Notes under the pieces: model-generated
Seen by the model: the letters and a program-made list of their open reading frames with translations, nothing else
Told to the model about the DNA's origin: nothing
Databases searched by the model: none
Part shown: piece after piece, positions 1-7,679 of the stretch
How the letters are laid out: each line of letters starts with the position of its first letter
Numbering within the stretch: position 1 is the stretch's first letter
NCBI RefSeq assembly: GCF_963974515.1
Contig: NZ_CAXBDD010000008.1
Location: forward strand, 1 to 64,000
Direction: 5' to 3'
Source of the DNA: Sunxiuqinia sp963974515
GTDB taxonomy: Bacteria > Bacteroidota > Bacteroidia > Bacteroidales > Prolixibacteraceae
DNA: 64,000 nt
Program-made: the position numbers and the translations under genes

Positions 1-45
1 GAAGGACGATTTTTTTCACAACTTTTTTTATTCAAAAAAAACAAA

Positions 46-67
46 AAAGCAGGTCTAAACCTGCTTT
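46..67. terminator. Hairpin terminator upstream of the PSP1 gene
   Basis: A 9-bp perfect stem (AAAGCAGGT / ACCTGCTTT) encloses a CTAA loop. The plus-strand sequence before it is A-rich, so on the minus strand the hairpin is followed by a long U-rich tract; on the plus strand the following tract is weak. It probably ends a gene lying left of the window or insulates the PSP1 gene. Direction is uncertain. Confidence 0.5.
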
Positions 68-148
68 ATCCGAAAAATCTTTTCAGAAATCAATTTTTCA
101 ATTCCTTATTTAGAATCAATTAAAATAGTATTTGCATTTAATTTTAGA

Positions 149-156
149 TATTTTTG
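149..156 (+). promoter_or_regulatory. Candidate -7 box (TATTTTTG) for the PSP1 gene
   Basis: TATTTTTG matches the Bacteroidetes TAnnTTTG -7 element and lies 26 nt before the ATG at 183. No well-spaced -33 TTG was found, so this is a moderate candidate. Confidence 0.4.
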
Positions 157-182
157 TCTGAAATTAATAAAATACAAAGCAT

Positions 183-1298
183 ATGGGATGTAGTGGATGT
201 AGTATGAATACTGATGGTGACCGCCCCGAAATGCTAGGCACCTATGATTGGCTGAAGGACTTACCAGATACAACACATTTATCAGATATTGTTGAAGTTC
301 GGTTTAAGGGAACCCGAAAGGAATTCTTCAAAAACGAAGAGGGGCTGCCACTCAAAATCGGCGATTTGGTGGTGGTAGCCACAACCCCCGGGCACGATGT
401 GGGAACTGTCTCGCTGGTGGGAACACTGGCCGAGAAACAATTTGCGCGCAAAATCAGAAAGCCGGACCGGTACCAGTGGAGCAAGATCTATCGGAAAGCA
501 ACAACAGCTGACAAAGAAAAATCGGAAGCAGCCCGCAAACGGGAATATCCGGTGATGGTCCGGGCACGCCAACTGGCAAACGAGCTGAATTTGGACATGA
601 AAATTGGTGATGTTGAATTTCGTGGCGACAATTCCAAAGCCATTTTTTATTATCTAGCAGAAGGACGCGTCGATTTCAGGGAGTTGATCCGGTTGTATGC
701 CCGCGAATTCCGAATTAAAGTTGAAATGAAGCAAATCGGGGCGCGACAGGAAGCCGGCCGTATTGGCGGAATTGGATCGTGTGGACGCGAGCTGTGCTGC
801 TCAACCTGGCGTACTGATTTTGACAGTGTAACATCGGATGCGGCTCACCAGCAAGGCTTGTCGCCCAACGCTGAAAAAATGGCCGGGAAATGTGGCAAAC
901 TAAAATGCTGCCTGATGTACGAGTTGGACACCTACCTGGAAGCGCAGGAAGATTTCCCCAACGAATTGCTGGCGCTTGAAACAGAGAAAGGTTTGGCTCG
1001 TCATTTCAAGACGGAGATTCTGAATAAGAAAATCTGGTATACGCTGAGTGAAGTCTACGGAACCAAGCCACTGGTGTTGGATCTGGAGGATGTAAAAAAA
1101 ATCATTCAACTGAACAAACGCGGAAAAAGGCCGCCCATTGAGCAATACCTGGCACCGGAAGTGAAAGCAGAAAATGAAATGAGTGTGGGCTCGGTGAACG
1201 ACTCCATTCTGGAAGCACAAAAGACTCAGAAAAAACGGAAGAAGAAGTTCTCTAAACGGCCAAATCACCGAAGAAGGAACATTGATACGAAGTCGTAA
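183..1298 (+). CDS. PSP1 C-terminal domain protein (RicT/YaaT-like)
   Basis: This 371-residue protein has the PSP1 C-terminal domain. The diagnostic cysteine-rich stretches are visible at roughly residues 198-212 (GIGSCGRELCCSTW) and 238-250 (GKCGKLKCCLMYE), plus an unusual N-terminal GCSGCS. In Bacillus the related RicT (YaaT) works in an Fe-S-containing complex that affects RNA maturation; in Bacteroidetes the precise role is not known to me. The C-terminus is Lys/Arg-rich, which would suit nucleic-acid contact (inference). The gene stands alone and converges on the mevalonate operon, with a hairpin between them. The ATG at 183 is chosen because it follows a TAnnTTTG box and gives a full-length family member. 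Confidence 0.85.
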   Translation: MGCSGCSMNTDGDRPEMLGTYDWLKDLPDTTHLSDIVEVRFKGTRKEFFKNEEGLPLKIGDLVVVATTPGHDVGTVSLVGTLAEKQFARKIRKPDRYQWSKIYRKATTADKEKSEAARKREYPVMVRARQLANELNLDMKIGDVEFRGDNSKAIFYYLAEGRVDFRELIRLYAREFRIKVEMKQIGARQEAGRIGGIGSCGRELCCSTWRTDFDSVTSDAAHQQGLSPNAEKMAGKCGKLKCCLMYELDTYLEAQEDFPNELLALETEKGLARHFKTEILNKKIWYTLSEVYGTKPLVLDLEDVKKIIQLNKRGKRPPIEQYLAPEVKAENEMSVGSVNDSILEAQKTQKKRKKKFSKRPNHRRRNIDTKS

Positions 1299-1301
1299 GT
1301 T

Positions 1302-1345
1302 AAAAGGCCTTGAGGTTAAGTCACCTGGAGGCTTTTTACTTTTTC
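1302..1345 (+). terminator. Imperfect hairpin between PSP1 gene and mevalonate kinase
   Basis: Arms at about 1302-1316 and 1323-1337 can pair imperfectly (one bulge, two mismatches) and are followed on the plus strand by GCTTTTTACTTTTT. The structure overlaps the last codons of the convergent mevalonate kinase gene. On the minus strand it also has T-rich flanks, so it could act in both directions. Confidence 0.4.
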
Positions 1346-2227
1346 CGGAAACGTAACACCTTCGGGTACAAAGGCAAGTAAAAATCCGCCCCCACCCGAT
1401 CCCAGCAATTTCACTGGAATACCTGCCCCCAGCAAATCCCCTACAATTTGGCGAAAATGAGCTGGAATCATTTCCTGGAGATATTCAATCTGGAAGGCGG
1501 AAAGTAAACTCAGCTGCTTGAAAAGTTCCCGGGTTTGTCCAGTCAACAAGGACTGGATCGCCAGATCATTGGATGGCAAAAATTCACTTCGAAAACGCTC
1601 TTCAAAGAATTTATCCTTCATCTTATCCAAAAACAAACGCACAAGCGGCGCAGTTGGACTTTTTACTTCTGTATCAAGCAGGTATACCGAGTAGCCAGGC
1701 GTTTTCAATTGAGCTGGAGGCAAATCAATTTGCTTGTCTGCCAACAACACCGGCCGGTTAACGAAGGATACCAAAGGATCGAACCCAGAACTCTGACCAT
1801 GGAAATACGCTTCCATCACCGAGAAATCATGTTTCAACACGGATAGCAGGTTCTTCTTGTCTTTCACCTCTTTCAGGTCAAGATGATAGTTGCCATAGTG
1901 CTCATAAATAGCCGCACACAATGCAGCGGAACTTCCCACGCCATATTGCAGCGGAATATCCGACTCGAAATACAGTCCCCTTTCCAGGTCCTTTTTGATT
2001 TCCTCCAGATGAAGGGGAAAATTCATGTTTTTATTTAATTGGTGGTGATGAAAGTAAGATACGAAGCGGTCGAGCTCAAGCTGACTGTTTTTAAAGTTGT
2101 CTGGTGCGTTTTCACTGACAAACTCCAGGCTTCCCTTAAAATGAGAAAATGGCACGGCTAATGCCTTTGCACCAACCATCAGTCCATACTCTCCAAAGAG
2201 CAACAATTTTGCATTAAATCTTTTCAT
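1316..2227 (-). CDS. mvk: Mevalonate kinase (GHMP family)
   Basis: This 303-residue GHMP kinase would phosphorylate mevalonate to 5-phosphomevalonate with ATP. The N-terminal LLLFGEYGLMVGAKALA matches the GHMP/mevalonate kinase motif 1. YGVGSSAALCAA is the ATP-binding glycine-rich loop, and LLGSGGGGFLLAF near the C-terminus is motif 3. SSGFDPLVSF resembles the mevalonate-kinase segment that carries the catalytic Asp, which argues for mevalonate rather than phosphomevalonate as substrate. It is the last gene of the operon, and its ATG overlaps the stop of the decarboxylase gene by 4 nt (ATGA-type coupling). It is somewhat shorter than eukaryotic enzymes, as is usual for this phylum. Confidence 0.85.
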   Translation of the reverse strand: MKRFNAKLLLFGEYGLMVGAKALAVPFSHFKGSLEFVSENAPDNFKNSQLELDRFVSYFHHHQLNKNMNFPLHLEEIKKDLERGLYFESDIPLQYGVGSSAALCAAIYEHYGNYHLDLKEVKDKKNLLSVLKHDFSVMEAYFHGQSSGFDPLVSFVNRPVLLADKQIDLPPAQLKTPGYSVYLLDTEVKSPTAPLVRLFLDKMKDKFFEERFRSEFLPSNDLAIQSLLTGQTRELFKQLSLLSAFQIEYLQEMIPAHFRQIVGDLLGAGIPVKLLGSGGGGFLLAFVPEGVTFPEKVKSLQVT

Positions 2228-3267
2228 CCATTTAGCTTCCTTGGCCCGTTACCGATGCAGTCGTCCAGCCAATCACCATTTTCGGTTAAAGACAGCAATT
2301 CACCCTCAATAAACTGATGAACCATTTGTTTGTCTTGCTCAAAATAAATCAGGTGAATGTTAGGACCAGCATCAATTGTAAAACCAACAGCTAATCCCGT
2401 TTGTTGCCTAAACGCACGGATTTTTGCTATTACCGCCAGGCTGTTTGGCTGCAATAAGATAAAGGAAGGATCGGAGGTCATCATCAGAGCATGCAGGCTG
2501 AGTGCTTCTTTTTCAATTAATTGAAAGAACCGCTGATGATCTCCGGTTTTCATTACCTCTAGCAACTGACGGAGATGGCTATTGGCTTGGGCAATCCGCA
2601 CGTCTTTAAAATCATGTTCATTCATCATCTCATGGCCTGCGGAGCTGGAAACCTGCTTCTTGGATGAATCGACCAGCAACACAGCATCGCGCAACGACTG
2701 GTAGGCTGGATGAAACTTTTCGGTAACTGGAATGGCGTTACAATCAGTCGAGTTGGGGAAACCTTCGAGCCGGCCCCAAAGTGCAAAAGACGAAAAAACG
2801 GAACGGCATGCGCTTCCACTGCCCAAACGCGCCCAGCGCGAAGCTTTCTGAAAGAATTGCTGGGTTGTAAACTTCTTTTCCGTAACCTGCTGCTTCAAAT
2901 CAACCAGGCAAAGGGCCAGCGCTCCATAAGCTGAGGCCGACGACGCAATTCCAGTTGAATGAGGAAATGTATTTTCACTTTCGATGTAAAAAGCGTAATT
3001 GTTCAGCCAATCATGCTCCAGTGACATGGCGGCCAGGTATTTTTCCACCCGCTCTGTAAAGAACGAAGTTTTTCCCTCAAACAAAAACTCCACTTTCCGA
3101 CGGCTGGCAGGCTCAATGCGAACGCTCGTTTTGGTTTGGGCTTTTTTCAAACTAAAACTCAACGAGGGGTTCATTGGCAATTGTCCCGGCTTCTTTCCCC
3201 AGTACTTCACCAATGCAATATTAGACGGGCATTCCCACGAAGCTTCATATGATTTTTTCATCATCAT
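2224..3267 (-). CDS. mvaD: Diphosphomevalonate decarboxylase
   Basis: This 347-residue GHMP-fold enzyme converts 5-diphosphomevalonate to isopentenyl diphosphate with ATP and loss of CO2. Visible signatures are NIALVKYWGKK near the N-terminus, TGIASSASAYGALAL (phosphate loop), LGSGSACRS, and TIDAGPNIHLI, whose Asp is the catalytic base in the family. Length is normal for the family. Three successive in-frame Met codons (MMMKKS) make the exact start uncertain by a few codons. It lies between the two GHMP kinases with a 6-nt gap upstream and a 4-nt overlap downstream, consistent with translation as one unit. Confidence 0.93.
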   Translation of the reverse strand: MMMKKSYEASWECPSNIALVKYWGKKPGQLPMNPSLSFSLKKAQTKTSVRIEPASRRKVEFLFEGKTSFFTERVEKYLAAMSLEHDWLNNYAFYIESENTFPHSTGIASSASAYGALALCLVDLKQQVTEKKFTTQQFFQKASRWARLGSGSACRSVFSSFALWGRLEGFPNSTDCNAIPVTEKFHPAYQSLRDAVLLVDSSKKQVSSSAGHEMMNEHDFKDVRIAQANSHLRQLLEVMKTGDHQRFFQLIEKEALSLHALMMTSDPSFILLQPNSLAVIAKIRAFRQQTGLAVGFTIDAGPNIHLIYFEQDKQMVHQFIEGELLSLTENGDWLDDCIGNGPRKLNG

Positions 3268-3273
3268 CCAACA

Positions 3274-4203
3274 TCAACGATTATTTAAGACCAGCGCTTT
3301 CCAAGGAAAAATCACTTGTAATCCTTTTTCCCCGAAGTACTGCAAAACATTTTTTTTATCCATAGCAGTCGCCGCCAGATAAAAATCGCCACCCCACGCA
3401 CCCAGCGACTTAATTTCTCCATTAAAATCAACAAAATAAGTCGACTTGACTGTTGGAACTTTCAATAGCTTTGAAACCAACTGCTCGTGAGCAACCAACG
3501 ACTGCTGAAAGTCAATCAGCGTTTTTGACTGGCTCATCCGCTCTGAGATGGCGTTGATCTCATCCACCTGAGCAGCACTTACGGCTCCATGCTTTAAAAA
3601 ACGCCGGACTTCGCTGCGAGTATTTTTTTTGGCTCCTGAATAGACAAAATAAAGCTGATCAAGAAATGGGTAATCCAGATCCACCGGTTCGGGCTTTTTA
3701 TTTTTCTGATAAAAAATTGGCCCGTCAGCTGATGCACAGGCAATATCAAAGCCGGAACCATGAAAAATTTTTTCATTCAGTTCAAAAGGATCAACGCCGG
3801 CCCAGGAAGCCAGGTTGGCAATCATGGTGCTGCTGCTTCCGAATCCCCATTGGCTGTGAAAATCAATCTTCGTATAAATATCGAGCCCTCCATTCAGCTC
3901 AAACTGTGGGTTCATCTCCACAACCGCCTTCAAGGCATCTTGCAGAATCAGCGCTTTCTCCGTATCTGAACTGTGCACAATTCGCAAATCGGGCAGCTTG
4001 AAATCACAGGAAAACCACAAGCCTTCGTTCATAAAGGCCTTCCAGCTAACCACCTGCTGACGGCTGCCAGCTGCAACTTCCATTTGCTGTCCATATTGTA
4101 AAGGCAAAGCAATGGCTTTAGCACCATGCAGAACAAAATATTCGGCGGTCAGCAATAACTTCCCGTTAGCATGATAGGTGTGTTTATCGTCAGGCATGTT
4201 CAC
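3274..4203 (-). CDS. GYDIA-family GHMP kinase, probable phosphomevalonate kinase
   Basis: This roughly 309-residue protein has GHMP motif 1 (NGKLLLTAEYFVLHGAKAIA), a motif-2 loop (WGFGSSSTMIANLA) and HGSGFDIACASADGP. The GSGFDIA segment resembles the GDIA/GFDV signature of phosphomevalonate kinases more than the mevalonate kinase motif, and the other pathway kinase is already assigned, so conversion of phosphomevalonate to diphosphomevalonate is the best guess. This is inference from motif and operon. The listed start is a GTG at 4203; an ATG two codons later (4197) is at least as likely. It overlaps the HMG-CoA reductase stop, suggesting translational coupling. Confidence 0.75.
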   Translation of the reverse strand: MNMPDDKHTYHANGKLLLTAEYFVLHGAKAIALPLQYGQQMEVAAGSRQQVVSWKAFMNEGLWFSCDFKLPDLRIVHSSDTEKALILQDALKAVVEMNPQFELNGGLDIYTKIDFHSQWGFGSSSTMIANLASWAGVDPFELNEKIFHGSGFDIACASADGPIFYQKNKKPEPVDLDYPFLDQLYFVYSGAKKNTRSEVRRFLKHGAVSAAQVDEINAISERMSQSKTLIDFQQSLVAHEQLVSKLLKVPTVKSTYFVDFNGEIKSLGAWGGDFYLAATAMDKKNVLQYFGEKGLQVIFPWKALVLNNR

Positions 4204-5503
4204 TTAAATATTTTTGTACTTCGGAAAAAGAAACTTCCCGGTCCTGAAAGTAAAGTCTGGCGGCCTGTTTTTGTTCACCCGATAGTTGAAAACTGCTTAA
4301 AATATTGCTCAGGTGCATTTTCATGTGCCCCTGCTGGATTCCGGTGGTCACGAGTGCTTTTACCGCTGACCAGTTGGAAGCCAAGCCTGCCACTGCCAGG
4401 TAAGTCATCAATTCTTTCGCGGACGGTTCTCCTAAAATTTTCATGGCTACCTTTGCCAGCGGATGAATGCTTGTTACGCCGCCAACCACACCAACAGCCA
4501 ATGGTATTTCCAAGCTGAAGCAAAACTGCCCGCCCGATAGTTCGGCATAACTAAGTCCGCTGTAAACACCTTTTCGGGAAGCATAGGCATGAGCACCCGC
4601 CTCAATCGCCCGGAAGTCATTTCCGGTGGCAATCGCCAGCGCGTCAATGCCATTAAAAATTCCTTTATTGTGAGTGACGGCCCGCGAAACGTCGCGCCGT
4701 GCGATATGAACTGCCTGCACAAATTTATCTGCAAATATGCGTGCCTGATGTCGATCGGTTTCGAGCTCCGAAACCGGACATTCAACCCAAACCTTTACCC
4801 GGCTGTTGGGTGCATAGTTGGATAAAATGGCCATGATGATTTCCACGTGTCTTTCCTCATCATGAAAAGCTTCGTTTTGTCGGGCCCAACTTTTCAGGGT
4901 CCGTCCAAACTGCTCCAGGCACGAATTGATAAAATTAGCCCCCATGGCGTCACAGGTCTCAAAAGCCACATCAAGTTGGTAGTAATTCGGTAAGACTTCG
5001 GGCAAATGCTTCAGCTCAATGAGGGTGATGCCGCCGCCCCGCTTGGCCATATTTTCGGTCAGCGACGCTACCTCACCGAGCAGTTGCTCTTTGAGTTGCG
5101 GGAAAAGCCTGGTCAGGTTTTCAGGAGTTCCGTTCCAGTTAAAATGAAGCTGTCCTTTCTTTTCCGTTCCAATCACTTTAGCATGAAACCCGCCTCGCCC
5201 TGCCCAGAATCCAGCGGCCTTTGCCAGTGCGGCAACCACCGAGCTTTCTTCGGTAACCAAAGGGAAAGCCAGGAATTGCCCGTTAACCAAAAAGTTGGGA
5301 GCCACTGAAAAAGGCAAGTGAAAATTTGACAGCTGATTTTCGCTTAAATCGTCAATAACAGATTGAAGTTCGTGATCTGATAATTCAAAGCACTTAAGAA
5401 AATCGGCCGTTGACTGATCCAAATTCAAGGCTTCAATAAGCCACTGAACTTTCTGAAACCGACTCAATTTTGAAAATCCACGTATGAATTTAGGCTCCGT
5501 CAT
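4190..5503 (-). CDS. mvaA: Hydroxymethylglutaryl-CoA reductase, class II
   Basis: This 437-residue class II enzyme reduces HMG-CoA to mevalonate (four-electron, NAD(P)H). It has the class II N-terminus (GFSKLSRFQKVQWL), a Glu-Glu pair at about 85-86 (PLVTEESSVVAA) and the DAMGAN cofactor motif at 185-190. Catalytic Lys280 (THNKGIFNG), Asp296 (ATGNDFRAIEAG) and His393 (QQGHMKMHL) are also present, so the active site appears complete. Class II enzymes were first known as degradative, but next to a full kinase/decarboxylase set this one should act in biosynthesis. It overlaps fni upstream by 14 nt and the GHMP kinase downstream. Cofactor preference cannot be decided here. Confidence 0.93.
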   Translation of the reverse strand: MTEPKFIRGFSKLSRFQKVQWLIEALNLDQSTADFLKCFELSDHELQSVIDDLSENQLSNFHLPFSVAPNFLVNGQFLAFPLVTEESSVVAALAKAAGFWAGRGGFHAKVIGTEKKGQLHFNWNGTPENLTRLFPQLKEQLLGEVASLTENMAKRGGGITLIELKHLPEVLPNYYQLDVAFETCDAMGANFINSCLEQFGRTLKSWARQNEAFHDEERHVEIIMAILSNYAPNSRVKVWVECPVSELETDRHQARIFADKFVQAVHIARRDVSRAVTHNKGIFNGIDALAIATGNDFRAIEAGAHAYASRKGVYSGLSYAELSGGQFCFSLEIPLAVGVVGGVTSIHPLAKVAMKILGEPSAKELMTYLAVAGLASNWSAVKALVTTGIQQGHMKMHLSNILSSFQLSGEQKQAARLYFQDREVSFSEVQKYLSEHA

Positions 5504-6503
5504 ATTCCGGGTTTATTGTCAAAAAATGTTGCGCCAAACGGTAGGCCATCAGTTGATTCCGAATAAAGGTCTTCAATTCATTGTAATCGCCTGTTGCATG
5601 TTTTAAAACCGACGACGCCATGCCATAAACAGCAGGTAATTGACTCAAGGAAACCAAATGGTAACCATCCAAATAGTTTTTTATTCCTCCTGAAATAATC
5701 AGTTGCCGGCACTGTGGCTCCCCCATTTCCTTCAAAAGCAGGTTGACACTTTTCACCATCTGATGTGCTGTTTGTCCTACGAACGCAAAAGGCTGATACA
5801 TCTCCTTAACGGCCAGATCATCACGCATCAGTTCGAGCTTAGAGAAATTGGTTCCGCCATACGCCGCAAACTCTATCGCAGCCAACGGAAGTTTCAACAA
5901 TCGTTTCAAACTTTCATCGCCCATGCCCTGCCCCACCTCTTTTACAATCAATGGAATGTGAATGCGCGACATCAGCTGTTCAATTGTTTCTATCGGTGGC
6001 TGCTCAATGCGATCGCCTTCGGGCTGAAACCACTCCTGCAATGGATTTACATGCACGATCAATCCGTCGGCTCTCAGCCCGCCAACCAAATCAATAATCG
6101 CTTTTTCATTGTGTTCTTTCAGCAACTTTTCGACCTGGGCAATACCGAGGTTCGCCCAAAATGGCTGATCCGGGCCAATGGTGTCACGCATGTCAAAATC
6201 GGCCCAATGTGTTTGATCGAATAAGATTTTCCGGCAGGATCCCAATCCCATTCCAAATCCAAAATCACGGCACGCCCGGGCAACGTTTTTATTTATTTTT
6301 TCAGCAACGCCGGTTCCTCCAGTCATACTCGAAACCCAAAACGGTGCCCGAACCAGCTTTCCTAAAAACAAAAATGGTTTGTCCTCCTGCGTGGGGTGAG
6401 CAGCCAGCATGGGTTCATAAAGAAACCGCTGATCCTGCTCAGGCAGTCCCGTGTGCGAGTCGAACGCCAGTTGAATATGATCCAGTTTGCGATCTTGTGT
6501 CAT
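5490..6503 (-). CDS. fni: Isopentenyl-diphosphate delta-isomerase, type 2 (FMN)
   Basis: This 337-residue FMN- and NAD(P)H-dependent isomerase interconverts IPP and DMAPP. Family features include WVSSMTGGTGVAEKIN, GMGLGSCRKIL, the LIVHVNPLQEWFQPEGD segment carrying the conserved NPLQE, IVKEVGQGMG, and IISGGIKNYLDGYH in the TIM-barrel phosphate-binding part. Length is typical. The ACAD gene upstream ends 1 nt before this region and the HMG-CoA reductase ATG lies inside its last codons. It sits exactly at the junction between the leucine-degradation half and the mevalonate half of the operon. Confidence 0.93.
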   Translation of the reverse strand: MTQDRKLDHIQLAFDSHTGLPEQDQRFLYEPMLAAHPTQEDKPFLFLGKLVRAPFWVSSMTGGTGVAEKINKNVARACRDFGFGMGLGSCRKILFDQTHWADFDMRDTIGPDQPFWANLGIAQVEKLLKEHNEKAIIDLVGGLRADGLIVHVNPLQEWFQPEGDRIEQPPIETIEQLMSRIHIPLIVKEVGQGMGDESLKRLLKLPLAAIEFAAYGGTNFSKLELMRDDLAVKEMYQPFAFVGQTAHQMVKSVNLLLKEMGEPQCRQLIISGGIKNYLDGYHLVSLSQLPAVYGMASSVLKHATGDYNELKTFIRNQLMAYRLAQHFLTINPEYDGA

Positions 6504-6504
6504 T

Positions 6505-7662
6505 TCAATCTTTTAAAATCGAACGCGAAATCACCATGCGCAAAACCTCTGAAGTGCCTTCACCAATAGAAAGCAAGCGCTGATCACGGAAAAAACGCTC
6601 GATTGGATATTCATCATTCCGAAACAAGCCGGCACCACCAAAAATCTGCAGGGCCTCGCTGGCTACATCGCTTGCTACCTGCGAACAATACAATTTAGCC
6701 ATGGCTGCCTGGGTTCCAAACGGCTGTCCGTTATCTTTCAACCAACAGGCATTGTATAACGTGTTCCGGGCATTTTCAATCTTCATGGCCATATCGGCCA
6801 ATTTAAACGAAATTACCTGGAAATTAGCCAGCGCTTTGCCAAATTGTCTGCGTTTTTTTGCGAAACTCACAGCCATTTCAAAAGCGCCCTGTGCTAATCC
6901 CAGCCCCATTGCCGCAATTGACAAACGTCCGGAATCAATGGTTTTCAACATGATTTTTATTCCCTGGCCTCGTTCGCCCAACATATCGCTGGATGGAACA
7001 TGGCAATTATTCAGGTAAACCATACCATTATCGGCAGCCCGCCACAACAGCTTATTTTTCATGAATTCGCGGGTATATCCCGGGGTTCCTTTCGAAATCA
7101 AAAAAGCGGTAAACTCCTTCCGTCCGTCATCGCGCAAGCCTGTTTTAGCTACAAAACTAATTCCTGCTGACATCTCTGAAGCGCCGTTGGTAATGTATTT
7201 TTTGTGGCCGTTAACCAACCAGCCATCTTCCTTCTCTTCGGCAACTGTTTCTACTCCCTGTGCATCCGAGCCCGCATTTTCTTCCGTTAATCCAAAGGCC
7301 CACAAGCTTTCGGCAGTACATAGCGGCGGCAGATATTTGGCCTTTTGGTCTTCGGTTCCAAATTCAAGGATTGGCCCGACCCCCAGCGAATTGTGCGCTG
7401 CTAAAGTCGCCGCCACCGAACTATCCACGCGTGCCAGCTCTTCAACGGCAATGATGTACGACAAATAATCACTGTCCTGCCCCCCATATTTCTTTGGGAC
7501 ATGCATTCCAAAGAGGCTCAAGCTCTTCAGTGAACGAATCAGCTCTGTCGGAAACTGCTCGTTGGCTTCAAACTCGCCAATCACAGGCTTAACGTACTTC
7601 TCTGCAAAATCCCTGACCTTTGCCCGGAGTGCGTGATGAGTTTCGTTTAAAAATGCGTTCAT
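6505..7662 (-). CDS. Acyl-CoA dehydrogenase, possible isovaleryl-CoA dehydrogenase
   Basis: This 385-residue FAD flavoprotein has the normal family length, with FGLTEENAGSD (FAD/substrate motif), RRQFGKALANFQ, and C-terminal GEGTSEVLRMVISR. Context suggests oxidation of isovaleryl-CoA to 3-methylcrotonyl-CoA. However, the catalytic Glu is in the standard short-chain position (Glu368 in EGTSE), and the residue matching the isovaleryl-specific Glu is Gly245 (IDSGRL). Canonical isovaleryl-CoA dehydrogenases have the reverse arrangement. The substrate may therefore be isovaleryl-CoA handled by a short-chain-type active site, or another short or branched acyl-CoA. An electron-transfer flavoprotein would be the expected acceptor; none is encoded nearby. 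Confidence 0.88.
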   Translation of the reverse strand: MNAFLNETHHALRAKVRDFAEKYVKPVIGEFEANEQFPTELIRSLKSLSLFGMHVPKKYGGQDSDYLSYIIAVEELARVDSSVAATLAAHNSLGVGPILEFGTEDQKAKYLPPLCTAESLWAFGLTEENAGSDAQGVETVAEEKEDGWLVNGHKKYITNGASEMSAGISFVAKTGLRDDGRKEFTAFLISKGTPGYTREFMKNKLLWRAADNGMVYLNNCHVPSSDMLGERGQGIKIMLKTIDSGRLSIAAMGLGLAQGAFEMAVSFAKKRRQFGKALANFQVISFKLADMAMKIENARNTLYNACWLKDNGQPFGTQAAMAKLYCSQVASDVASEALQIFGGAGLFRNDEYPIERFFRDQRLLSIGEGTSEVLRMVISRSILKD

Positions 7663-7679
7663 ATCGATTCTTTTGTTTT

